Below, piece by piece: positions 1 to 11,621 of a stretch of DNA of 64,000 nucleotides. This DNA is from Humulus lupulus (taxonomy: Eukaryota > Streptophyta > Magnoliopsida > Rosales > Cannabaceae). The position numbers and the translations under genes were made by a program. Position 1 is the stretch's first letter. Every line of letters begins with the position of its first letter. Location: NCBI RefSeq assembly GCF_963169125.1, contig NC_084795.1, positions 193,104,214 through 193,168,213 on the forward strand, given 5' to 3'. A model generated the notes under the pieces. The model was not told where the DNA came from. It made no database searches and worked only from the letters and a program-made list of their open reading frames with translations.

Positions 1-2508
1 GATATCATCTGGAGTACGTGAAGGAGACAGAGCTGACCAGTGGGAAAGCTATATGGTTATGCACAGAAAGATTTAGGTAATACTTCAAGGTCAGACTACA
101 GATAGGGTTGGTATAAGGAATGTTGTAAAAGACGGTTTTGGCCGACAGAAAAGTCTATTGAAGCAATCGAGGGAATTTGGCCCTGGAGTAGCCAGAGTGT
201 TGTACTGCGGGGACTGTTAGCATCGCAGGGTTAGGACGGAAAGTACAAAGGTTGGATACAAGGTGGGACGATGTCCCTAAGAATTGATCTATGACCTGTT
301 TATTACCAGTTGGAAACCAAGGAAAGAGACATTTCAGGAATTTCGTTTTGAACTGAGTAAAGTATGAGGAGTTGGTAATAAAGATTCTAGATTTGGTTCA
401 AGCTACGGCAGCACAGGTAAGTTCTTTAAGTAGAGAATACAAGAACGGTGTGGGCAAGTCCCCTTCAAGCTCACGAGCAGTGCATGTGGATTACTCCCAG
501 ACGGAAATGGTGGGCAACTGATTATTATGCTGAAGACGTTAGTACCCAGAAGGAAGAGTCTCAGGTAAGGTTCTACGGAGTGTTAGTTGGGTGTTGTCAG
601 GAGTTCTCAGGTTACAGCTGCAAGAAGAAAGGACAGGTAAGAGAAGAATTGATCTGAAGTCGCAAAGAAGCTAATGAAGAGCGTCTGAAGAATTGAAGGC
701 ATAACAAGACTAGTAAGCGCGTCATTTATTGCACAAGCACCTCCAGAGACGACTACATCAGAGATGAGGAGAACAGTAAAACTTGAGGTTAGACGGATTG
801 AATGGTGTCAAATCAGAAAGAAATTCAGAAGACAAGGTAAGATTGTTTAGTATCTGGAATTTGTGTATGTTTTGGTTAAGTGAAGAGTGATGGCATAAAG
901 GACTTGATCTATGATGAGGACGTGGACTTGTAGGGGTGCATCACGGATTAGGCACGCCCAGGCGCACCTGGCGCGAGGTTGGATCGAACCTTGCGGGAGA
1001 CGAAAGTATGAACCTGGTTGATACACTTGGAGCATTAAGTTGACAGTTATGGATATCATAAGATGCTTAAGTCTTGGGTATTAGTGAGAAAGGTTAACGT
1101 TGAGACACAGATGTGGTGAAAAGTAACAGACTGATGATCAGTGTTTGAAATCCTCGATTGAGCGAGGGGAGTTATAATTGGAGACGGAACTCCTAGCTGT
1201 GAGGCGTGTGTCAGTCAGGGGATAGCGCCATAGACTGTGATAGAGTGGACAAGGCGACGACTGAGTTTGGCATAACGCTAGTAGGTATGATTAGCGGGTG
1301 AGTGTCAATGATCTATGGAATTTAAAGTGTTGGCTTGAGTTGAAGCAGGGAAGGACCCTGCTAAGGTAGTACAAGTTGGGATACCAGGAATGGATGAAGA
1401 ATCCAATTAGATTTGGTTTATGAACGAGAATTCTGAATGGATATCATTCCACCTCCTAGGGTACGTTGTACCGGGAGGGTCGAGCAGGTGGCGGAATCTA
1501 GTGTTTTCCTTTGGACCCCAAGGGGTTAGGTGATGTGGTAGTGTATCACGGGAATAGGCCACTTTGGACCTTGAGTAAAGTGATTGGACACGAAAAGTTT
1601 TAACCCGGTGGTTTGAGTTAATGTAGTTGGTTCAGGTGAACTAGTAGCAGGGTAAAACGTCGATGATATTGAATTAAGACCCTACAGTATTTTAAATTTT
1701 GGAATGGATCTAAAGAACGAAAAAGAACAGAGTGGGAATCTGGGATTATCAGTTGATTGCAAGTGAAATGGCAGTCTGAAAGTTTACCAGACATCTTAAA
1801 GAATTGAGCGCTAAGTAGGCGGATACTGGAAGTATTAAGGGAAGCGTAATCCCTGATGAGTTAGTCGTGGTAGCAGTTGCTGGTGTCTAGTTAATGAAAC
1901 ACGACATAGGACATGGTAAGAGGTAAAGGTTAGTGAATACTACGTTTTGGCATTGGTTCAGAGTGAAAGCCAGACAAGTGGTTGGAATTGATAAGGCAAG
2001 AGTGCCTGCCTATTTGAAAGGATAAAGAGCTTGTGAATGGTTAAATTATGAGGAAATAAAGCTCCGGAAGGAAAGAGTTGCATCTCTGCGTAATAACAGA
2101 CGAGGATCTGTAAGGTGTTCAGAGAAAGAAGGGAGAGTTCTGACTCTTGATTCAACATAAAATTCCGAAGTGTACTAAGGGTTAGGCCAGCGGGGCCTAC
2201 AAGTTGATTCCACCTGGTAAAGGTGATAACTTTTGAGTATCTCTGGAATCAGGAATAAGACAATGAATTGGTCATTGTAAGCTAGGCAGGCCCTGAGGCT
2301 TCAGCAGGGTTGCTGTGTAAGCAAAAGGCTATCGAGAGTATGGCCGTTAGACAAGATCTTGAGAGGCAAGATTGTTACTCCTTCAAGACTGTTGTTGAAA
2401 AGTAAAGTAAAGGCGGTGGACCTTGGAAGTTATGGTCAAGAGCTGCGGGTTTATTGACTGATATGTTGGATAAATTTCGAGGACGAAATTTTATGAGGAG
2501 GGGATAGT
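1..2508 (+). mobile_element. G1: internal 3' remnant of a Ty3/gypsy-like LTR element
   Basis: By position this is the internal region of an LTR element: it runs straight into a polypurine tract (GAGGAGGGGA, 2495-2504) and a full LTR at 2509. The block just upstream (TTCGAGGACGAAATTT, about 2475-2492) is the usual 3' end of plant chromovirus internal regions. No open frame longer than about 70 codons is present, and I recognise no integrase, chromodomain or RNase H motif. It is either very decayed pol or the non-coding interior of a non-autonomous derivative. The 5' end and 5' LTR lie outside the window. Confidence 0.6.
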
Positions 2509-3592
2509 TGTAACGACCCAAATTCGCTAATAAGGCTTAAGGGCCTTGATTAGTGTGCCAGGAGGGCAGGTTGGGATTTATGTGTGATTTTATGAATTAA
2601 ATGCGTGATTATGATTTAAAGCATGTTATTTGGCTATTTGTTTAACTGAGATGCATGGCTATGTTTACTAGTATGCATGTAGGCCCGGATCGTGTTAGAA
2701 GGGCATAATTGTAATTTTGGCCATGTTGGGCATAACTGTATTGATATGTGATAATTGTATTCTGTGAATTGTACCACGTGGGTGTGGTTGTTTTATTGTG
2801 ATGCACGTGCCGAGACGGTCCTAGAGAGCTAGTTAACTCAAGAGTCACAACGGGATTTCTATACCCGGCTAGGGAGGAGCCTAGGGGTACCTCGGGGATT
2901 TTATGGTTAAGTTGAGGTTTAGCGGGTAATGGTTATTGGAGATTTAGTAACCTGGGTAACCATTAGTTACTGCTGTGAGTAACAAGTTTTAGAAAGAAAA
3001 TGGTAGAAATGAAATAGAAGAGTAATGACTTAAGTGCCCTTGAAGGTTTAGATTGGAAAGATTAATAGGAAGGGGTAATTTGGTCTTTTGGCAAGGGGAT
3101 TATGAAAATTTCAGCTGGGATCTAAGGGGGTACGGTTTGGGCATTTGGGGTCACTTGTGGCATTGATAGAAATTGAAGAGAAGAAAGAGGGGGAGAAAGA
3201 AGAGCTAGGGCAAGTGAAGAGAAAAGAAGAAGAAGGGTGAAGGGCTGAAGTGGGAACTTGGGAGGAGGATCTAGGGAGCTTTTGAGTGGATTCTCCATTT
3301 GAGGTAAGGATCTTGTGCATATTTAAGTTTGATTTCTGTTTTGAGTTGTGGATCTAAAGCTTGAGTTAGTTTCATGCCTTGGTTTGAGTTTTTCTGAAGT
3401 TAGAAATCAAGGGTTGAATTTTGGGTATGAGTGTGTTTTGGATCTTGATTCTAGTGTTTGTAGGTTGATAGAATGTTCATATGAAGTTTGGATTTGAGTT
3501 TTGGGGTTTAGGTATTGGTTTAGGATGATTTGGAGAGGTTGAAGCTCGGGAAAACGCGAAGGAAAAACCCAGAATTCTGGGTCTGCGAGGGC

Positions 3593-3676
3593 GTGCCGCG
3601 GCACGGGTTTTGCTTGCCGCGGCGGGGAGCCTCTGGTTTCTGGGTGCCGCGGCACAAGAAAGTTGTGCCGCGGCAC
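3593..3676. repeat. Cluster of GTGCCGCGGCAC palindromes in LTR L1
   Basis: The perfect 12-bp palindrome GTGCCGCGGCAC occurs at 3593-3604, 3644-3655 and 3665-3676, with a shorter TGCCGCGGC near 3615. The 14-bp palindrome CCCAGAATTCTGGG lies just upstream (about 3568-3581). The same arrangement recurs in LTR L5 (52286-52395, opposite strand). Function unknown. Confidence 0.85.
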
Positions 3677-4057
3677 AAGGCAAATTTCAGGATGGCATTT
3701 TTAGGCAATTTTAGGCCTTTGCTCCGGGGCTTCGGGGGATGTCTCCAGGATGTTGTTTTAAGGTTTTAGAGGTCCCGAGAGTGCGGGATTGGTCCCGGGA
3801 AGTGGTTTTGGGTTGATTAGTATTGAGGGATGTTTCTTGTGTGTTGTGACTAGGTTGTTGGTGAGGCTCGTGCTTGAGAACCGTGCTCGTGGCTCTAGTG
3901 CATCAGGAGGCTCGGAATGCAGGTAAGAAAACTATAACACCCGAGGTTAGGGCATGGCCCCAGATTGTGTTATGTGCAAATGTTTAAACTTAAATGAATC
4001 ATGATGTGTGTGAATGATTATTTCGAATGTACTATATGTGTGATTATGATGAAATGA

Positions 4058-4136
4058 GCGGCCGTGGGCCGAGTACGGCGTAGGCCGGGGCGGCCGTGGG
4101 CCGAGTACGGCGTAAGCCGGGGCGGCCGTGGGCCGA
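4058..4136. repeat. 32-bp minisatellite inside LTR L1
   Basis: A GC-rich unit beginning GCGGCCGTGGGCCGAGTACG starts at 4058, 4090 and 4122, an exact 32-bp period with about 2.5 copies. Other gypsy LTRs here carry related but differently arranged GGCCG-rich sequence at the same place. Confidence 0.9.
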
Positions 4137-4748
4137 AAGTAACACCTAGCACATGGGATGCTATATTCAGGGTGGGACCCAAGGGATACATGAGTTATCC
4201 TCGCGGTGAGAACCGATACCCCAGGCTTCGGTAAGGCTCTGGGGCGGCTTGGCCGTGTTTGCTTAGTCTAATGATTGACTTGTTTATTGTGGATTATCTG
4301 TTATGATAAATTGTATACATTGCATATGTTATGTCCTGCATGAGTTTTCTTGCTGGGCTTCGGCTCACGGGTGCTCTGTGTTGCAGGTAAGGGAAATGAC
4401 TGAGTCAACCAACCATGAGTACGGAGAGCGTGAAGCGACGTGTACATGTTTGGCCTGCCCGACTGCTTTGGTTGGGGTTTATTCGAAAATGGCTGTAATA
4501 ATCTATAATTTTATAATTTCTCAAACTGTAACCTTATTTTAAGATGTAATTAGTTTTCAAACCTTATTTTGGGATCCCAACTGTTTAATAATAGAAGTTT
4601 TGATGAAACGATGCATTTTCAAAGATTACAGCCTTAACTCTTAATTAGTCACACTTTTGTTTCAAAAACCTCGGTTAGCGAGTTCATTGCACACTGTTTT
4701 GTCTTAAAAACTCACTTAGTAACGGCTCTAAGGAAGTAGGGCGTTACA

Positions 4749-7700
4749 GAACGCAAGGCACAAAGCCCAGTCCCATCCGCAACATGAATGGTCTTGGAGA
4801 TATAAAAACAAATGGGAGGTAAGGCCTAATGCCTTGTCTCATCACGGACATGCCTGGTTTGGTGGTTTTAAAACCACATGGGATGCAAGGCACAATTCCT
4901 AGCCCCATCCTAGAGATACATGGTACGGGAGGTTCAAACCCAAATGGGACACAAGGCCCAACGCCTTCTCCCATCCCGGACATGCATGGTTTGGGTGGTT
5001 CAAAACAAAAGGAATGAAAGGCCCAATGCCTAGTCCCAACTCGGACATGCTGGACCAGGGGGTTTAAAACAAAATGGTATGCAAGGCCCAATACCTAGTC
5101 CCATCCCGAACATACATGGTCCGGGAAGTTCAAACCCAAATGGGACGAAAGGACCAATGGCTTTTCCCATGCTGGACATGCTACGTTTGGGGGTTTAAAA
5201 CCAAATGGGATGCAAGGCCCAATGCGTAGTAGCTTCCCGGACTTGCTTGGTCCAGGGGACTAAAAACCAAGTGGGACGCAAGGCCCAATGACTAGTCCCA
5301 TCGCGGACATGCTTGGTCTGGGGGGTTTAAAACCAAATGTGCGGAAAGGCACAATGCCCAGTCCCAACCCGGACATACATGTCTGTGAGGTTCAATCCAA
5401 ATGGGACGCTAGGCCCAATGCCTAGCCCCATCTCAGACATACATGGTCCGGGAGGTTCAATCCCAAATGGGACGCAAAGCACAATGCTCAGTCCCATACT
5501 CGACATGAATTGTCAAGGAGGTTCAAAAACCAAATGGGACAGAAGGCCCATTGCCAATTCCCATCGCGGACATGCTTAGACTAGGGGTTTAAAAGAAAAT
5601 GGGAGGCAAGGCTGAATGCCTAGTCCCCTGCCGGACATACATGGTCCGGGAGGTTCAAACCCAAATGGGATGTATGCCCAAAGACTAGTCCCATCCCGGA
5701 AATTCTTGGTTTGGGTGGTGTAAAATTAAATGGAACGCAAGGCGCAAAGCCCAGTCCCATCACGGACATGCTTGGTTGGGGGTATTAAAACCACATGGGA
5801 TGCAAGGCACAATTCCTAGCCCATCCCAGAGATACATGGTACGGGAGGTTCAAACCCAAATGGGACACAAGGCCCAACGCCTTCTCCCATCCCGGACATG
5901 CATGGATTGGGTGGTTTAAAACAAAAGGGATGAAAGGCCCAATGCCTAGTCCAAACTCGGACTTGCTGGTCCAGGGGTTTTAAAACCAAATGGTACGCAA
6001 GGCTCAATACCTAGTCCCATCCCAAACATACATGGTCCGGGAAGTTCAAACCCAAATAGTACGCAAGGACAAATGCCTATTCCCTTGCTGGACATGCTTG
6101 GTCTTGGGGGTATAAAACCAAATGGGACATAAGGCCCAATGCCTAGTCTCTTCCCAGAATGCTTGGTCCAGGGGACTTAAAACCAAGTGGGACGCAAGGC
6201 CCAATGACTAGTCCCCTCGCAGACATGCTTGGTCCGGGGGGTTTAAAACCAAATGTGCAGAAAGGCACAAAGCCCAGTCCCATCCCGTACATACATGGTC
6301 TGGGAGGTTCAAACCAAATGGAACACTGGGCCCAATGCCTAGCCCCATGTCAAACATACATGGTCCGGGTGGTTCAATCCCAAATGGGACGTAAAGCGCA
6401 AAGCCAGTCCCATAACCGTCATGAATGGTCTGGGAGGTTCTAAAACCAAATGGGACGCAAGGCCCAATGCCAAGTCTCATCGCGAACATGATTGGTCAGG
6501 GGTTTAAAAGGAAATGGGACTAAGGGCACAATGCCTAGTCCCGTCCCGGACGTACATGGTCCGGGAGGTTCAAACCCAAATGGGACGCAAGACCAAAGCC
6601 TTGTCCCATCCCGGACATTCTTGCTTCGGGGGGTTTAAAATCAAATGACACGCAAGGCACAAAGCCCAGTCCCATCCCCGACATGAATGGTCTGGGAGGT
6701 TTAAAAACCAAATGGGAGGGAAGGCCCAATGCCTAGTCCCATCAAGGACATGCTTGGTTTAGGTAGTTTAAAATCAAATGGGAAGCAGGGCACAATTCCT
6801 AGTCCCATCCCAGAGATACATGGGCCGGGAGGTTCAAACACAAATGGGACACACGGCCCAATGCCTTGTCCCATCCCGGACATGCATGGTTTGGGTTGTT
6901 CAAAACAAAAGGGATGAAAGGCCCAATGCCTAGTCCCTACTCGGACATGCTGGTCCAGGCGCTTTAAATCCAAATGGTACGCATGGTGCAATACCTAGTC
7001 CCATCCCAAACATACATGGTCCGGGAAGTTCAAACCCAAATAGGACACAAGGACCAATGCCTATTCCGATGCTGGACATGCCATGTCTGGGGTTTAAAAC
7101 CAAATGGGTTGCAAGGCCCAATGCCTAGTCTCTTCCCGAACATGCTTGGTCCAGGGGACTTAAAACCAAGGGGGACTTAAGGCCCAATGACTAGTCCCAT
7201 CGTGGACATGCATTGTCTGGGGGTTAAAACCAAATGTGACGAAAGGCACAATGCCCAGTCCCATCCCGGACATACATGGTCTGGTAGGTTCAAACCAAAT
7301 GGGACACAAGGCCCAATGCCTAGCCCCTTCTCGGACATACATGGTCCGAGAGGTTCAATCCCAAATGGGACGCAAGGCACAATGCCCAGCCCTATACCCG
7401 ATATGAATTTTCAGGGATGTACAAAAATCAAATGGGACGCAAGGCCCAATGCCTAGTCCCATCCCGAACATGCTTTGTCTGGGTTTTAAAAGAAAATGGG
7501 ATGCACGGCACAATGCTTAGTCCCATCCCGGACATACATGGTCCGGGAGGATCAAACCCAAATGGGGAGCAAGCCCGAAAGCCTTGTCCCATCATAGACA
7601 TTCTTGGTTCGAAGGGAATAAAATCAAATGGGATGCAAGGCACAAAGGCCACTCCCATCCCCAACATGAATGGTCTGGGAGGTTTAAAAACCAAATGGGA

Positions 7701-10105
7701 GGGAAGGCACAATGCCTAGTCCCATCACGGACATGCATTGTTTGGGTGGTTGACAACCAAATGGGACACAAGGCCCAATTCCTAGTCCCATCCCAGAGAT
7801 ACATGGTCCGGGAGGTTCAAACCCAAATAGGGCACAAGGCCCAATGCCTAGTCCCATCTCGGACATGCATGGTTCGGGTGGTTCAAAACCAAATGCGATG
7901 AAAGACCCAATGCCTAGTCCCAACTCGGACATGCTGGTGCAGGGGGTTTAAATCCAAGTGGGACTCGTGACTCAATGACTTGTCTCATCGTGGACATGCC
8001 TTGTCTGGGGGGTTTAAAACCAAATGTGATGAAAGGCACAAAGACCAGTTCCATCCCGAACATACATGGTCTAATAGCTTCGAACAGAAATGGGACGTAA
8101 GGCCCATTGCCTTGTCCCATCCCGTACATGCATGGTTTGGGTGGTTCAAAACCAAATGGGATGAAAGGCCCAATATCTAGTCCCATCTCGGACATGAATA
8201 GTCCAGGGGTTATAAAACCAAATGGTACGCAAGGCCCAATGCCTAGTCCCATCCCAAACGTACAAGGTCGGAGAAGTTCAAATACAAATGGGATGCAATG
8301 ACCAATGCCTATTCCAATGCTGGACATCCTTGGTTTAGGGGGTTTAAAATCAAATGGGACGCAAGGGCCAATGCCTAGTCTCTTCCCAGACATGCTTCGT
8401 TGAGAGGACCTAAAACCAAGTGGGACGCAAGGCCCAAGGACTAGCCCCATTGTGGACATGCTTGATCAGGGGGGTTTAAAAGAAAATGTGACGAAAGGCA
8501 CAAAGCCCAATCCCATCCCGGACATATATGGTCTGGGAGGTCAAACCAAATGGGATGCAAGGCCCAATGCCTAGCCCCATCTCGCACATACATGGTTCGG
8601 GAGCTTCAAACCCAAATGGGACGCAATGCGCAATGGCTAGTCCCATCCTGGACATTCTTGGTTCGGGGGTTTTAAAATCAAATGGGATGCAAGGCACAAA
8701 GCCCAGTCCCATCCCCAACATGAATGGTCCGGGAGATTTAAAAACCAAATGGGTGGGAAGGCCCAATGCCTTGTGCGATCACGGACTTGTTTGGTTTGGG
8801 GGGTTTAAAACCAAATAAGACGCAAGCCACAATTCCTAGTCCCATCCCAAAGATACATGGTCCGGGAGGTTCATACCCAAATGGGACACAAGGCCCAATG
8901 CCTTGTCCCATCCTGGACATGCATGGTTTGGGTGGTTAAAAAAAAGTGGGATGAAAGTCCCAATGCCTAGTCCCAACTCGTGCATGCTGGTCCAGGGGAT
9001 TTAAAACCAAATGGTACGGAAGGCCCAATACCTAGTCTTATCCCAAACATACATGGTCCGGGAAGTTCAAACCCCAATTGGTCACAAGGAACGATGCCTA
9101 TTCCCCTGCTGGACATGCTTGGTCTGGGCGGTTTAAAATAAAATGGGACGCAAGGCCCAATGCCTCGTCTCTTCCTGGACATTCTTAGTCCAGGGGACTT
9201 AAAACCAAGTGGGACGTAAGGCTCTATGCCTAGTCCCATCACGGACATGCTTGGTTTGGGGGGTTTAAAACAAAATGGGACGCAAGGCACCATTCCTAGT
9301 CCCATCCCAGAGATACATGGTTCGGGAGGTTCAACCCCAAATGGGACGCAAGGTCCAATGCCTATTCCCATGCTGGACATGCTTGGTCTTGGGGGTTTAA
9401 AACCAAATGGGGCGCAAGACCCAGTGCCTAGTCTCTTCCCGGACATGCTTGGTGCAGGGAAATTAAAACCAAGTGGGACACAAGGCCCAATGACCAGTCC
9501 CAACGTGAATATGCTTGGTCCGGGGGGTTTAAAACCAAATGTGACGAAAGGCACAAAGCCCAGTCCCATCCCAGACATACATGGTCTGGGTGGTTCAAAC
9601 CAAATGGGACGCAAGGCCCAATGCCTAGCCCCATCTCAGAAATACATGGTCTGGGAGGTTCAAACCCAAATAGGACACAAGGCGCAATGCCCAGTCCCAT
9701 CCCCGACATGAATGGTCAGGGAGGTTCAAAAACCAAATGGGACGCAAGGCCCAATGCCTAGTCCCATTCCGGACATGCTTAGTCTGGGGGTTTAAAAGCG
9801 AATGGGACGCAAGGCACAATGCCTCGACCCATCCCGGACATACATGGTCCGGGAGGTTCAAACCCAAATGGGACGCAAGGCCCAACGCCTAGTTTCATCC
9901 TGGCCATACATTGTCCGGGAGTTTCAAACCCAATTGTGAAGCAAGGCACAAAGCCCAGTCCCATCCCCAACATGAATTGTCTTGGAGGTATGAAAACCAA
10001 ATGGGAGGGAAGGTCCTATACCTAGTCCCATAATGGACATGCTTGGTTTGGGGGGTTTAAAACCAATTGGGACGCAAGGCACAATTCCTAGTCTCATCCC
10101 AGACA
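4749..10105. repeat. 66-bp satellite array, block 1, with higher-order structure
   Basis: About 80 head-to-tail monomers of 64-68 bp (mostly 66; for example the GACATACATGG-type blocks at 9842 and 9908 are 66 bp apart). A typical monomer reads ATGGGAC, 17 bp, GTCCCAT, CCCGGAC, 7 bp, GTCCGGG, then GGTT..AACC, i.e. three inverted repeats in a row. Diagnostic variants recur at higher-order spacing: AGAGATACATGG at 4912, 5828, 6812, 7795, 8849 and 9309 (916, 984, 983, 1054, 460 bp), and CCAAGTGGGAC-type at 5267, 6183, 7166, 8416, 9205 and 9469 (916, 983, 1250, 789, 264 bp). These are 14, 15, 15-16, 19, 12, 7 and 4 monomers. The array is stop-poor on both strands because 66 is a multiple of three. 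I treat it as satellite, not protein-coding. Confidence 0.95.
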
Positions 10106-11621
10106 TGTTGGTTTTTATTGATCAAATCATAGATTATGCGCAGCGGAACAACAATCAAATTGTTAGGTTAATCCCATAAGATTTCTAGATCTACTTCTTC
10201 ACATGCATATATATATTGAATCAAGGACATGAACAGAAAAAATTACCTCAGGTCCTTCCTAGCTGCTATCTTTTCGTATGGCTAAATCCTCGAGATCTCA
10301 CACCAAGATCTTCCAAAATGTTCTCAGGCACACAAAGAACGAGTGCGGGCTCACTATACAAATAATAGGCAATAAACTATTTATCAGATGTTTTCAACAC
10401 ATGAGATCAGATAAATTTTTGGTCCTAGGTTTTATGAAGAACAATGACTTTTGATTATGTCATTGTTCTCTTTCTCTGAGAGAGATTCCAAGATATTTTT
10501 CTATCCCTGAAAAGTTACGTTCTATGAAAAACTGATATCCTATATTTAATATATCCTATATATTAAAATATTTGTTATTTAAAACAAATTCAAAATAACT
10601 GATCAGTTATCTGATTTTGGTTTAAATAATAATATTTTAATCATATTAAAATATCTCATTATTTATTTAATATTTAAATAACTAAAATTGTGGAATCAAG
10701 TGACTGAGTACACTCTCTTATGCGTGTAGCATAGTGCCTGTGCTCTGTGCCACACGTGTACCACACGCCTGTGATGGCATGTGATTTTTCCCAATTTTTA
10801 TTACTATTTAAATACCAAAAATCCCAAAAATAAATTAATTCAAAATTAATTATATTTTTGTTAAATCAAATAATTAATTAATTACACATAATTAAGCAAT
10901 AATTATGTTTGATACATAGAAAAATATTTTACTTATCACATAAGTCCTTTTTGCCCATTTTTGTATTTACCTTTGTCAGTGTTTGTTTGAGCCATTTCGG
11001 GGACCTTGGACCTATAACATTAAGCTCCAATAAATTGAAACTAAATTATTAAACTCTTTAATTATAATAGTTAATTTATTAATTCTGATATTACTCCACT
11101 ATAAATTCAGAATTGCACTCTTTATGTTATAGACATACTTTTACAGAACTCTTTTCTTAAGTCGTCCATTGATATAACCATCTTACAATAGTCCAACCCT
11201 CTAATTAATTAATTCATAAATTAGAATGGAAGAATTACCATTTAACCTTTCTAGTTTACTTCTTATTCCTTAAGTACCATTAATTCACTAGTGAATAATT
11301 AATCTATAATCTAATTATAGATTTGAGCTCAAAATCATTCAGTTCCAAAATTAACCCTTAAGGGAACTAATATACGATATGTTAGTAAAGATTAGATTCC
11401 GTATTGTTGATACATGTTCCCAGCCATCCATGATAAAAAATCTCCAAAACAAAAGTCATTAGCCTCATTCTTTAAAGAGACCTTAACGAATGAATCAAAA
11501 GATTTAAAAAACATGAACTGGAGTTCATGGACACTCAGGATTTAGGTTGATCTATAAATGATCATCAATTAAGATATGAATTACAAGTCTTTATTATTAA
11601 ATGGTTTTTGGATAAAGACTT
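10106..11621 (-). repeat. Solo copia-type LTR, part 1 (3' portion of the LTR)
   Basis: Read on the minus strand, the LTR begins near 26771 (TATTAGGAGTGTGTCC) and ends here with CCAACA at 10106. It resembles plant Ty1/copia LTRs that start TGTTAGGAGTGTGTCC. It is AT-rich and non-coding. The flanking satellite shows an imperfect 5-bp duplication (AGACA 10101-10105, GGACA 26772-26776), and satellite consensus resumes in register after the second copy, so this is a solo LTR in the satellite. Tat1 interrupts it. Together with 26392-26771 the LTR is about 1.9 kb. Confidence 0.8.
11617..11621. repeat. Target-site duplication of Tat1 (left copy)
   Basis: GACTT lies immediately left of the Tat1 LTR, and the same five bases lie immediately right at 26387-26391. 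Both lie inside the copia LTR sequence, which proves Tat1 inserted into that LTR. Confidence 0.95.

Larger units (their letters stand above)
2509..4748 (+). repeat. 3' LTR of gypsy element G1 (L1)
   Basis: This 2240-bp LTR starts TGTAACGACC and ends GGGCGTTACA, with the terminal inverted motif TGTAACG/CGTTACA shared by all six gypsy LTRs here. It is preceded by a polypurine tract and followed directly by satellite DNA. Internally it shows a cluster of GTGCCGCGGCAC palindromes (3593-3676), a 32-bp minisatellite (4058-4136), a palindromic TGGGATCCCA block near 4571, and two splice-donor-like blocks (CAGGTAAGAAAAC near 3919, GCAGGTAAGG near 4385). The target duplication cannot be checked because the left end is missing. 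Confidence 0.9.

Noticed and set aside
448..1059. Short frames in the G1 interior
   Set aside because: About 70 codons, no motif, and within a decayed element interior.
4749..10105. CRISPR array
   Set aside because: The repeats are contiguous with no unique spacers, the monomers vary throughout, and the window is plant nuclear DNA.
4744..10106. Many 60-215-codon open frames in the satellite as proteins
   Set aside because: They recur in several frames and on both strands, have no consistent start, and follow from a 66-bp period and a near-palindromic monomer.
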